Positions 12,101 to 23,520 of a stretch of DNA of 64,000 nt are shown one piece after another. The DNA lies in contig PTEX01000004.1 of NCBI GenBank assembly GCA_003342815.1, positions 1 through 64,000 on the forward strand. The letters are read 5' to 3'. The stretch comes from Eudromia elegans. Taxonomy: Eukaryota; Chordata; Aves; Tinamiformes; Tinamidae. The notes below the pieces were generated by a model. It had not been told where the DNA came from. It saw only the letters and a program-made list of their open reading frames with translations, and searched no databases. The translations under genes were made by a program, and so were the position numbers. Each line of letters opens with the position of its first letter. The first letter of the stretch is position 1.

Positions 12101-13550
12101 TGTGATCCCTCCCAAATTCAGAGGAATTATCTGCAAGTGATCGCTAGCTTGATTAAGGGTTGTAAAGTTCTTTTTTCCCCCACTTTAGACCTGTAAGAAG
12201 AAAGGAAGAAACAACGCAAGCAGCCAGTGCCACTGCAGATAACAGCAGTCTCAACACGGACCTGTGTCTCGACTGCTGCAGTCTCACAGGCACTTGCTCT
12301 ACCCCAGAGGCTCCCAAGAGCAGAACAGGCTTTCCCTGTCCCTGCCTGCACTAAAACAACAACACTTCAGCATTCCTGGTATTTCTAAGGTCAGCTAATA
12401 TACTAAAGAGCATCCTGTGGGACCTCCTTAATCCCTGTGGGGCAAGGGCACCCACAGAGCTCATATTCTCTTTGCAGAGATATTGCACACAGTTGAGTCC
12501 CTGCAGACACATCAGGCAGAATGTCCAGACAGGAAATCACATCTCCAGCCTAAAGAGACCACAACCGTTGGGAAAGAAATAAACCCAAGCCTCAGTCACA
12601 ACCAACAGAAAATATTACCCTGTGCTACTAACATCACCATCTAACTACAGCTCTTGCATGTTCCTAATTATCCAAGAGAACTCCTGTTCCCTTTGAAAAG
12701 CCTATTTGGGCTCCTTTAAGCTTCTCTGAGGGATACAGAATTCACAAACTTTTACTCTCTGCTTAGTAGAAATGCTGTTCACACACTACAAACCCAGAGA
12801 AAGACTTTCTTTGATATTTATTTTCACAAGATTTCTTTTCTTCACCACTTTCACAATTTAATGACTAGATCTTTATTCAGTTACAAGGCAGAAGTTTTTT
12901 TGAGAATGTCACACATTTAAATCATGGATGGTATTAGTTCCCTGACAAACCATCACACCCCCAATAAAGAAATTAAAATCCACAGCCGAATTAACTCAGA
13001 CCATCTTTACAGATGCCATTTATAACAGCAGTGGAGGCCTCAGACTAATGACCTCAAGAGCAGCTTAAAATCTTTCAAAAATAATCCACAGCAAAAGGGT
13101 GATGCTGGGACCAAAAAGTAGCTTTATTGCATGTATCTAAAACTGGAGGGACTTTAACATCATGATTCTGTTATTACAATAACACTGAAATCAAAACTAG
13201 CTGTGCTAAATCAATTTTTGTTAATGGGATAAATGGAGGAATCAGAGCACTTGGCAATATCGGATTTTTTTTTTTCAATTTTTCTGAGCACTAAATAGCA
13301 AGGTCTTATTTCTCAAACTCAGGCTTTCCTGTCAGGATAAAGCCACTAACAGCAGTGCAGATTTCTTGCTTGCTTGGCTGATGATTACACATCCAGACTG
13401 GCGGGTACTCTGGGTTGCAAATAACACAGGGATAACCAAGCTGTTCCATGACAAACTCAGTGGGTAATGGGAGATCTGGCATTGCAGCTTATCTGCCTCT
13501 GCTTCAAAGCAGAATTAAGGGGAAAGATTTTACTGTTATGACTCAAATTT
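12101..13550. other. Non-coding stretch, nothing recognised
   Basis: Mixed composition with a T-rich run near 13266-13276. One minus frame of 74 codons (12127-12351) has no known match. Confidence 0.6.
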
Positions 13551-13568
13551 AAAAAAAAAAAAAAAAAA
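13551..13568. repeat. A18 homopolymer
   Basis: Eighteen A in a row. No SINE or LINE body or processed gene copy is visible upstream of it, so it is taken as a plain homopolymer. Confidence 0.92.
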
Positions 13569-13749
13569 GTCCGAACAAACCATAACACCCTTGCCAACAT
13601 CCCAAGATGTTTGCCCCATTGCATCCAAAAGGAACATGACAGAATGAGTCTTCACACAGCGCTGTTCCAGAACTTTACATTTAGTAGCACCTGTTAAGCA
13701 TTTGACTCAATTTTAGAACAAGGCTAATTGATTCTAAGTGATTTAGTGA
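13569..13749. other. Non-coding spacer
   Basis: Nothing recognised between the A18 tract and the GAAA microsatellite. Confidence 0.6.
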
Positions 13750-13767
13750 GAAAGAAAGAAAGAAAAA
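13750..13767 (+). repeat. Short (GAAA)n microsatellite
   Basis: Three GAAA units followed by a GAAAAA variant. Confidence 0.85.
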
Positions 13768-15071
13768 TATTATTGGGAAAAATCAAGAGGGTCACGAAGA
13801 CCTGCTCTGTTACAGCTCTGCTGCTGTAAAAGTGGATGGTTACCATGAGAACATGGTCCAGCTTCTCCTTAGTGCAAAAAATCCTCTACGAATCTGCGAG
13901 CAGAGCCCTTCAACACCTCCTTATTTGTTCAAGCAAAATCATTTAGACGAGGATGGACTAGGTCAAAGCTAACTTGGATGCTCTTACCTACAGCAAAGGA
14001 GGGAGCACTTGCGGAAACTGCTCTAAAAGAAAGCAATAGAGTGAAGCTGCGCTCCAAAATTATTCTGCCTCCTTAGGCAGGTAAGTCTCTGAAAAAGAGG
14101 AAATCCAAACTCTGCCTGACATAACTATGGGGATCCAGCTGTGTCTATCCATCTCCATACAGTCTCTATACTATGTGCAAGCTCTTTGTCCAGAAAGGTT
14201 CAGGAAGTCCTACAGGGTGTTTTTTACCATGCTATTTGACCATTGAAATAGCAGCAGAAATACTAGGAAGCTACAGAGCACAGCTGAGATCAGTCACTTC
14301 CTCCACAGACACAGCTTGACCCAGAAAATGCCCATGCAAGGCCTAGTTTGCAAAGCCAGGAACCTGTAGCCCAGCCAGAATGCTCTGCAGCTGCAGATGG
14401 AAGTTTTCTGGGGCAGTCTCAGGATTGCAACCAAAAGGCATTGGGCAAAGAAAAGGCTGACACAAACCGATACAGGTACTGCTGGTAACTCCGATAATCT
14501 GTGCAGGAAGTCTGACTTTCCAAGCCACAAGCACTGAAGGGTTTTCATAATCTTGGTGGCATTTATGTTGACTTCACCATTTTGAAGGGAGGGATTTGGG
14601 GACCAGAGTCAAAGCATGCTTGAATGAAAAATTCAAATCCCTGTAGTGTGCTGGGTTTCTGCAAGAGAAAACAGCTGCCTCCTCATCATCTGCATAACAA
14701 AGAAACCAGGCCCTCTTCTCCAGCCCTAGGGAAAGGTTTCCTAGGCACTAAAGGCACTGCAGAACAATCCCACAAATCCTCAACACAGTGAGGAAAAGCC
14801 CTTTATATTCCTACGCTTTCTACAGCACAACAAAGAACAGTCAGGGTTTGGAATAACGGTGGTAAAACAGGTTAGTTTTTGCTTTTCATTTTAAAGAGCT
14901 TCTACAGACATTTTCTTTTTCTCCTAACTTTTGATTCCTTGGTTGTTTGATAATCACGCTACCAGAAATAGAAATGCTGTTACTCTGAGCTGTTTCTGCC
15001 CTTGCCCCCATTAGTGCAGGGGTGCCACTGACCCCTTGCTTGAGAACACTGGCCTTGTACTACGTACTTAC
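13768..15071. other. Non-coding stretch with one strong plus-strand donor-like motif
   Basis: CCTTAGGCAG|GTAAGTCTCTG lies at about 14074-14090, close to a perfect donor on the plus strand. The sequence just upstream holds only short frames and no clear acceptor, so no exon is called. A minus frame of 84 codons (14294-14548) has no known match. Confidence 0.5.
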
Positions 15072-15237
15072 CTGCTGAGCACCATGTAACATGTTGCTAT
15101 CCTGCAGTGACTCACGAGTCCTCAACTCCACACAGGCTAACCTGTTCATAGCAGCGCCAAGTGCTAAACAACATGGGCTTTTTTCATGTTATCCTTTCAT
15201 GAACTCTGGAAGAAGCTAAGCTATTTTTCTGGGGTTG
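15072..15237 (-). other. Candidate non-coding exon on the minus strand
   Basis: On the minus strand a pyrimidine-rich acceptor-like stretch (TCTCTCTGGCCTCCTTAG, AG at 15239-15238) and a near-perfect donor CAGCAG|GTAAGTACG (last exon base 15072) bracket 166 bases. No frame is open over the whole interval, but the last roughly 39 codons before the donor are open in one frame. If real it would be a UTR or long non-coding RNA exon, or a shorter exon using a later acceptor. It agrees with the minus-strand transcription suggested by base composition. Only splice consensus supports it. Confidence 0.2.
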
Positions 15238-16944
15238 CTAAGGAGGCCAGAGAGACCTTGCCAGGTATGGAAGGAGAGTAAAAATGTTTTCTAGAAACTT
15301 TTTATTTTTCTTCTGACGAAAGCAAGCACAAATGTACCTGAAGATTTTTCATGCACACGGTCCCCATTTATTTGTTGGCGTTTACCTCAAAGTGCAGGAC
15401 CTCCAGGAAATGCTCTGTATAGTCACACCGCTACTTAAGGCTGCAAGTGTGGAGTGATTCCCCAGAGCAGGGGAAAACAATGTTTCCTGTTCTGTTTTTG
15501 ATTTTAACCTAGTAAATCTGGTGACCTAAAAGTAAACTTTGCTATTTTTTCATCTCCCTTTAATTCTGACCAGTTCTGCACTCCTGATAACCCATAGATG
15601 CCAGTGAACTCCAAGCCTCAGGAGGAACGAGATCAGGGAAGGGACGAGAGATCAAGCATTGGTCACAGAGCTGCAAGAGCATTGGGCTGACAGGAGTCAC
15701 TTCAAGACTTCTCACAATCCATATTCATCCTAACTGTCAGCTCCTGACAGTCCAGGCTTGAGGGAAAACTGAGCATGAAGACAAAAACACCCTCAGAAAG
15801 TAATTGTGGACCATGACAACCTCAAGCAACCTTTAAAACAAAGCAACCAGACATGAAATACTGCCCTTTTAAACTAATTGGAAATTTCCTGTTTCCCGAG
15901 TCAGATTCTACCTCAGAAACAGCCCGATGAAGTGCATAGGTGGAGACAGTCCGGAAGAAAAGGAGTCAACACAGATATTGGAGCACACTGATCTTTGAAT
16001 AACTTCCACACCTCACGTTCTGGAAAAATCTCCAAGGTAATGACATCAGCGGCTCATATCCTCACTCTGAGTGCTCTCTGGCAAGGGATGGACCATGCTG
16101 CCCCAACTAAAAGGCAGCGCAAGCTGGCAGGAGCTGCTGCATCTTTCTGCAAAGGACAAATAGAAGAAAGGGTATATAAAGGCTGCCCATGGTCATCACA
16201 GAAAGTTCCACTACAAGCTCATTTAATACACAGAACTTGCACGTTATTGACCTATGATCTTTTCCATTTAATTGAACTGTATCTGGAAATTACACAACCA
16301 GGAACAACAATGGAGTCCTAACTGCTTCTCTCCAGTCATGTCAAACCCTCTGAACCTCTGCCTCGCAGTAAGCTTGTGTACGTTACTAGATGTCTGAACT
16401 CCAAGTCATGCCTGTGGCTCCTGTTGCTGTTGCTCTAATGAAGATTAGAGTCAAATTAGTACGAAAAAGGAAATATTCAAGGACAGGCCGCAGTGAAGCC
16501 AGAGGCAACCGAATTATTTTCTCCTTCTACTTCATTCCCCTATTCAACTAAAAAAAGTAAACCAACTTGGAAAGGGCCTTCACTTCTGGAAAGGCACCTA
16601 ACTCTCACCCAACACATAACACATAACACGAGCACATCATCTCTTCATGAGTGCACTGCTTACGACGACAGATAAAATAAAATCATGGGCGTGGAAAGAG
16701 CCAAAATATGAGCTTCCCACCAAAGGAACATGACAACCTGCAGTCTTACCAGCCTTACTTCAAATAAAAGCTACACAGAAGAGAGAAGAATATACAAAAA
16801 TATATATTTGAGAATGAGTCCTGTCACTATGTTGTGCAGGTGCACAACATGCATACGTTCTTGTGGGGAAAGTTTTGCCCTGTAACGTCACAGCTTCATT
16901 CTATCAGAGAATTAAATTGAAACTGCAAGGAAGAGTTCTATTAG
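15238..16944. other. Non-coding stretch, nothing recognised
   Basis: Contains a plus frame of 108 codons (15995-16321) without a known match. A short ACATAAC repeat (two to three units) lies near 16613-16629. Confidence 0.6.
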
Positions 16945-16958
16945 AAAAAAAAAAAAAA
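16945..16958. repeat. A14 homopolymer
   Basis: Fourteen A in a row, followed by GAACAAAAAAGG. Confidence 0.9.
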
Positions 16959-17154
16959 GAACAAAAAAGGCAAAATTTCTGGACATTCTGGTATGACTTT
17001 GCCCAAAACCTTTTAGCATTCTCATCTAAGGCTTCCTTGGATTAGTTTTCTGATAATCCATTTGCTTTCATGTGTAGAAAACAGGGGTTTTCTTCGATAT
17101 GCTTTTTACTAAAATGCTTGTGTACAGAATATATGGAAAACACTCGAGTATCTC
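16959..17154. other. Non-coding spacer between an A tract and a T tract
   Basis: About 196 bases between A14 and T17. The two tracts are inverted relative to each other, but the intervening sequence shows no retrotransposon signature. Confidence 0.55.
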
Positions 17155-17171
17155 TTTTTTTTTTTTTTTTT
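17155..17171. repeat. T17 homopolymer
   Basis: Seventeen T in a row, preceded by TATCTC. Confidence 0.9.
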
Positions 17172-19254
17172 AACAAATCTGTGCTGTCAAAAGGTATGGC
17201 AAGAATATAAGGGAAGGCCCAGTCTAGGGAGCCTAGCCTGCCTGAAAAAAGATGCATCTAAGATTTCTCTGCTTGCTCTAACATCAACAGGATGAATTTA
17301 AACCTCTAGCTTATTGAAGTACTCCTACCTCGCATAAGATTGTCACAAGTTGATGCCTTATGAAGGGCTCATCATACTTGACTGCAGTAGCAGAATGATT
17401 CTGCCCATCTAAGTTTCTCCTGGTAGGACTGTGTGACTTGATACCTCCCCAGCAGACTATGGAGTGTGGGAGATTAAGCTACATTTGGTCACCTCTCTAA
17501 AAGTACTTAGAAGTAAGACACCACTTCTCTCTTCCCCCTTCACACCAGCCTTCTTTTAAGCCTCTTTCAATGACGATTATCAGTGATACGTGATGCACAA
17601 GTAGAACATCAAGCTAGCCAAGTTGGAAGCCTTTAAACCCTTGCGTGGGTGTAAAGTTCAGTGACCTGCGTTATGTGCTTCACTTTACCATGGTAATGCT
17701 CTTAAAAGCTCCATACCAGCTGATCAATGAACCAAGCCAAAGGTTGTCAGAGCCAGCTGCCACAGTGGTGTGTGGTAGCACACAGCAATCCTGTGCAACA
17801 CCTTGAAGCAGTAATGGCCTACCCAAAGGAGGGCACAAAGCACTTTTACTTCTTTGTCCCATGGATGCCACATCCAGTCTAGTATCAAAGTGTTCTGCAC
17901 AGTTTTTCACTGCTAATACTCTTGACTCCCTATCTTTTAATCAAAGATAGGCCATCATCTACACCCCAGAGATTCATGTCCTATGGCCAACCTCTGCTTT
18001 GCCTTATTGCCTTGAAGTGGCTGCTCTGGGAAGGGTTTTATGTTCCAAGAGCACATCCTTGCCACGGAGGACATGTATTTCCTAGAAGTGCTGCTATTAC
18101 AGACTCACACACTACCTAGCCAGCCTGGAACTGGGGTCAGCCAAGCAGCCTCTTGGACAGCTGCCCTGTCTACCAAAAATCATCTTCAAATAAAATCAAA
18201 ACTTCAGCCAGCTATAAATTTGTCCAGTTTTTTTAAAAGCAACTTTTCATGCTTGGTTGCCAACTCTGGTTGGGGACTAAACACTTCTATTTACCTATGA
18301 GGTAAAGCAAAACTGGCTGCAGTGCAAATAAGTGATTCCTTTTCTCTCCCGTAAGTCAGGTGCAGCTCAGGAGAAGAAAAGGGTTCATACCATGCAATTT
18401 GGTTTATTCCACTTTGTCTGGCCCAAGCAGGGGCCCAGTAATGTACATACTCCTGCCTTCTTATGGCTGCAGCAGAGCTGGGCAACTACTGGCAGTAATC
18501 CAGACCACATGTGAACTAGTACCCTATACTTGAGAACCTCAAACTGTCCCTTTACTAACTTGTGCTAAAAACAGTCTTTCTTGTGAAAGAAACTTGGAAT
18601 TTTACCCAACTTGTGCAATATCCTGTTTTTCCCTCAGATGCCCACAGTAAAGACAGATAAATAGAAAGGTTAGCCCAAAAGTATATGTTTGGAAGTGCAT
18701 AATTACAGCACTAACCACCTATAGCAACCTCTTCCCATTAAGAAATATTTTGTTCATTATAAAAAGAAGGAAAAAATAAAAGGGGAGGCATATTGCACAC
18801 AGATTAAATCAGCTGCAATGCCTCCTGTCAAGCAGCTTTGGGAGATATTGCTTTGGCTCAGATGCCTTCCAATCAGATTAAGCAGGAGAAGATTTCAGTT
18901 CAGAAAGATGCTGACTAGTTTCAAAAATCCTCAGAAAGTTTTGTCATCGTTCAACATTATATCGCTTACAGGAAGTGACCAAAAATAATGTGAGATAAAG
19001 AAAGTTGGAGGAAGAACTGAAAAATCACTCTGATTTTGAAAGTTGACAGTGTCAAAAAATGCATTCCAAGGTCAAGACAAGTTTAACGTGAGCTTTATCC
19101 AGAGTACGAGGAACACAGCATTTCAGCGCACACAGCAAGAGGTCAAAGATGCCTCTTTATGCCCTTATTATCCTATTGTTACTTAGGATGCTGCTAAAAG
19201 AGATAGAATACTTGAGGAAAATATGAACTTTAAGGGACAATTTGTTCTGAGCCC
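17172..19254. other. Non-coding stretch, nothing recognised
   Basis: Short frames only (up to 86 codons). Composition is mixed and no repeat match was seen. Confidence 0.6.
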
Positions 19255-19450
19255 TGGCTTAATAGATGTGTGTTACTTTGAACGTGACAGCATGCGTCTC
19301 CTCCAATAAGAGCACCATGTTCCTATCAAAATTTGCAAATATTGCATTAGTGGCATGATCTCTGCTACAGAAGAGTGTGTACTTAATGGAGAAAACACCG
19401 CAGAGGAACACAGTGAATTTTTTAAGTGTTCTGAATGGCAAAATGACATG
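19255..19450. promoter_or_regulatory. Candidate conserved non-coding element with a POU-type palindrome
   Basis: ATTTGCAAAT at 19331-19340 is a perfect palindrome and resembles an octamer/POU binding site. ATTGCATTAG follows directly, and GAACGTGACAGCATGCG lies about 55 bases upstream. The stretch has balanced, complex sequence and frames open on both strands (plus from 19355, minus 19259-19462), as is often seen in constrained non-coding DNA. Conservation cannot be shown here. Confidence 0.22.
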
Positions 19451-21553
19451 TCCAAAAGACACTATTTAAACACCGAGTATTCTGTTGGTTTTTCATTACC
19501 AGATGAAGGCTGCAGAAATCCTGTGTTCTTGCTTCACTTGCTCCTGTTGCAGAAGCACTCAGGTCAAATCCACTTGCTGTGCTGCAAAATCAGTCAGCAG
19601 ATGAGGCAAAACTGCACTGCTCAACAGCCCGCAGGCATTAGCCAAGAGGCACTGGACTCTCAAGACGCTCCAAGGATTTTTCACCTGTGCAGCAGTAGTT
19701 GAATTTAATGCCAATAAGGGCGTCTTCATTATCACTTATGTGCATTCCAGCACCACCAACAATTTTTTTTTATTTTCAGAAGTGCCTGCCCCACCCCACT
19801 GCCTCAGAAAAGAAAAGTCAGCTGCCACGAAGTAAAAATTCTAAGTGCATATTAAGGGAGATTCCTTTGGCAAAATTCAGAGGGACTATTAACACAAAGG
19901 AGCAGTAGCTGATGACGATCTGACTCGCTCAGTTCTAATGCTTTAATACATGCATTCTTTAAAAATAAAGAATGGAACGTCAAGTGCCATCTCATGATCA
20001 TTTGTTCATTTCTTGACACCACCACAAAAAGGCCTAGAGAACGGTTTTGCATAAGGAGAGCACTCTCATAGGAAAGAGGGAGGGTGTTACATATAAGGAG
20101 ATTGTAAAGACATGACTGTAGAGGGGTCAAAACAGGAAGCCTGACAGTCCTCAGGTATGAGCTCCAACAGTCAAACATGTACAGCATCCCTGGGGTGATC
20201 TGGCATGGAAGGTTTAGGGAGCAAGCAACTAGATAACCAAAGTTCAAGGTGACATTATATTCCAAGGAATTAAGAAAAATCGTGTCCCAGTGTGCTGTGA
20301 CAGTATCAAGTGCCCTAGCAAGTCAATGTTCAAAAGGAAAAGAACACTATACTAACATATACTAACTCAGTATACCTGCATCTAGACTGTCCCTGTGTCA
20401 CTGGACTCTCCCCACAGGCAGAATTTATCATTGGAAACTGAACTGAGGAACAACCTGCCTGCCAACTAATGAATTGGCTCTTATTCTCCTGCCTTGCCTA
20501 TGCTGCAGGCTGAAGCTGACCGATCTTTCAAATTTCACAGCAGCCTCTGCACAGGGAGAGTAAAGACATTTTAAGCCAAGTTACCTGCCTGTGTCCCTAG
20601 GAATGGCACTAACATGTGTGGTCCTCATGTCCTGCTGGCCAGTGTTGTCCCCCTCACTCTCTTATCATCAGAGGAGAGAGTAAGCACAGAGATCTAAAGC
20701 AACTTGTCAGAACTCAGATTCGATCTCTCTGCTTCTCAGTTTGCATGTGGGACCCAGGATCATGCTGAACTCCAGTCTGAGCTCCATGGTTGCTGGCTGT
20801 GCAGGGATAGCTTGGGAGTGACAGAATGAGGGGTTAGAAGCCCAAAGAGAAGCACCACACTAACCATCTCCAGCTTTCACCTAGTAGAAGGACATCTAAC
20901 TTGTGTCCTTCCTCAGGCAGAAGGCATGTGGGATCCATATATATTATAATGAAAAAAACGTTATGCTGCAGCTGCTAAGATCACCTTGCTACTGCACAGT
21001 GACTCACAGTCCTTTCCCATGGGAAGGGCTCCTGCAATGGCTTCGATGTCAATGCCAGGGGAACCACTCCAGCAAAATAAGCTGTATCCGGTAAAATAAA
21101 AACCATAGACTTTCAAATATACATTCAACTGCAGGCTTTGATTATTTTGTGGGTACAGTAGTCAAGTTGACATATATGCAAATTCAGCTATCAAAATAAA
21201 TGGCATTAATACAACTGATCATACAGACTACAGTAAATCTTTTTCTCATAAGTGCTGACTACAGCAATAACTTCACTAAGTCTGAATTGTGACTGTATCA
21301 GGTCTTGGTTCAATAACATCTTATCATGGAGAGCTCAAAAATAGAATACTTTGTTGTTTAAGAGATTAATACAGTAGATTTCTTTAATTAAGAATCACTA
21401 CAATGAGAATTTTCTCTTGGTCCACAGAATTCAGCCAATAACAACTCAACCACATTTTGGCAGAGACCATGTATATATTTTACTTAAAGGTCCACAGTAT
21501 AGCTGGCTTGAGACAAAGCTGAAATCCAATATATCATGTTGAGAAAAACCTCT
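19451..21553. other. Non-coding stretch, nothing recognised
   Basis: Includes a 137-codon minus frame (19852-20265), hydrophobic and cysteine-rich, with no known match. A minus-strand donor-like GGCAG|GTAACTT lies near 20584 without a clear acceptor partner. Confidence 0.58.
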
Positions 21554-21588
21554 GGTACCACATGGTACCACAGTTATTTCACAGTTAT
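21554..21588 (+). repeat. Two short local duplications side by side
   Basis: GGTACCACA occurs twice with a period of 10 bases (from 21554 and 21564), followed by CACAGTTAT twice with a period of 11. These are small slippage-type duplications. Confidence 0.75.
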
Positions 21589-22084
21589 CACCTAAACTTA
21601 GCTTTTTTCCACCTTATTTTTCCACTGAAGAACCTAATTGCAGTACTACTATCCTACCATGGACAAAGCCACAGTTTTCTAGGACTGAATTTCTAAAAAT
21701 TATGACTGCCATTACTGTCCTTCCACTGTTCTCAGATTGCCTTAGGCAGGTGTGTGCTGACAAGGACATCTAAGGGGTTTCAGGGTACCATCAAACACCC
21801 CAAGACAGCAAAGGTGGAAACTCTTCCTCTTCAGCATGGCCTGGGAGGTCAGCTCTTGGGAAACATCCATTCAAACAGTTAGGAAGTATTTAGCAGAAGG
21901 TGACAGGAAATCCCAAATTTAAATTCTTTGCTTAAAGTGCCTTCACATCAGGTCTTTGTTGTTTCCTACCTCTCTCGACCATTTAAATGATATTTTCAGC
22001 CTTTAACAGAGCTGCAAGACATTTGCGTGTCTCACATAATCCCTCTCCCTTCTCCACAAAATATCACTTCCCCAGAACAAGGCA
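21589..22084. other. Non-coding stretch, nothing recognised
   Basis: No open frame, repeat or motif cluster worth naming. Confidence 0.6.
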
Positions 22085-22335
22085 AGGAGCTGGTTTTCTG
22101 TTAATTGCTCAGTAAGAGAGCGTGCCTCAGGGCTTTATTAAGAAAGATTTCTGAGAGACTGAACCATGTGTGACCTAAATTGGCTTCATAAGTGGTTTCT
22201 GGAGGGCAAAAAGCAGCATTCTCAAGCATAAACGCCTTTCACCTTGACATTAATTATATACTTTAACATTCAAAGTAAGTCATGGCCAAAAGCGGGAGAG
22301 TTTGTAAAGTAAACATGCCAGGGAGGCAAGATACT
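22085..22335. promoter_or_regulatory. Candidate conserved non-coding element, homeodomain and FOX cores
   Basis: TTAATTG at about 22101, TTGACATTAATTA ending at about 22256, and GTAAACA at 22309-22315 form a cluster of homeodomain and forkhead cores. They lie in complex sequence without low-complexity runs. This is motif reading only. Confidence 0.22.
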
Positions 22336-23221
22336 GTAAAATGAACAAAAATAGTCAATTCAGCACTATTAAAGAAATCCTTTTTCCCTGTTTTACTTTC
22401 TAAATCTTCTGCATGGCGTGAGTAGAAAACAACCATTGGTCTCTAAAAGATAGCAGTAAACCTGCACCTCTGTAGGCTGCTTTAAAAAAAAATATACAGG
22501 AAAATAAACTGACTGCTCTTTTGTTCCGTGAATAAAAATAAAAGGATCTTGCTAGTTAAACACAAATTGAGGAGCTATAGGTGCCTCAGGGTAGAGGGAG
22601 AAAGAGAAAAAAACACCCACACAATTCTTTTCTTAAAAGCTAGTTTCCCATAACCTTTTGTTTCTGCATTTCACTTTTTTTTTTTTTATTTTTGTCCATA
22701 GACAACTGCCAGATGGCTCCTGATGAGATGATCCTTTGGCTCCAATCCAGAACAGTTATTCTTGTGGTCAGTCCACACCACACCTCCATTCTCTATTGGC
22801 TCTCACATTTCTTCACAGGAGTGAGGACTATCTGCCATACCCTAAAATTGAGTATTTTATAAGCCTGCAACGTCTTCCCTTTGATTCAGGCTGGCTTTTA
22901 GTTACAAGTGTAGTAGATTACATTAATGAGGGGTAGTAGTCTCAGGCCCTTGCTTTGAGATTATTACTGCAATGATGCTTAAATGATTTCCGTCCTCCAG
23001 ATTTATTACTATGAAGAAAAAAACGCCAACATTGACTAAGCACCAACTGGTATCCGAGAGCAGCAGATTCAGAGGTATTATGCCTGGATGATGCTGTCAT
23101 GCCTTGCTCTGGCTGCAACCTTCTCCCAGGTTCTGCCCCAAGCACTGCTATCTCAAAGCGAGTGAGATACCCAGTCATATCCATACCCAAGATATACAGC
23201 ACTGGCAATACAAACACAAGG
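22336..23221. other. Non-coding stretch up to the CR1 copy
   Basis: Contains a T13 run at 22675-22687. The CR1 copy may extend a little to the left of 23222, but similarity fades there. Confidence 0.55.
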
Positions 23222-23520
23222 TGAATGTAGGGAGGAGGTAGCCAAACTCTTCTTGGTGGTGGCCAGCGATACAACAAGGATAACAGGCACAAGTTGAAAC
23301 ACAGGAGGTTCCATGTCCATATGAGGAAGAACTTCTTTCCCGTGAGGGTGAGAGAGCCCTGAAACAGGCTGCCCAGAGAGGCTGCGGAGTCTCCTTCCCT
23401 GGAGATCTTCCAAACCCGCCTGGATGCCACCCTTTGCTCGAGGTCCCTGTGTGCGCAAGGCGTTGGACTAAGTGATCTCTAGAGGTCCCTTCCAACCTTA
23501 GCCATGCTGTGATTCTGCAT
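23222..23520 (+). mobile_element. CR1 LINE, 5'-truncated 3' end (best preserved copy)
   Basis: The chicken-repeat-1 non-LTR retrotransposon family is recognised from remembered consensus blocks in the right order. These are CACAAGTTGAAACACAGGAGG (near 23287), GAGGAAGAACTTCTTTCCC (near 23322), AACAGGCTGCCCAGAGAG, GGAGTCTCCTTCCCTGGAG, CCCGCCTGGATGCC, then GTTGGACTA..TGATCTCTAGAGG, TCCCTTCCAACC and the terminal TGTGATTCTG-type tail at about 23507-23517. Nearly all CR1 copies are truncated at the 5' end like this one and lack a poly-A tail. Fairly high match to consensus suggests moderate age. Long antisense frames (22942-23531 region, minus) are by-products of this insert. Confidence 0.93.

Noticed and set aside
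13551-13568. A18 tract as the tail of a retroposed gene or SINE
   Set aside because: No recognisable body upstream and no flanking target-site duplication that I can see. The same holds for the A tracts at 16945, 33184 and 56561.
19852-20265. 137-codon minus frame
   Set aside because: Hydrophobic, cysteine-rich, no known match and no splice sites; reads as chance.
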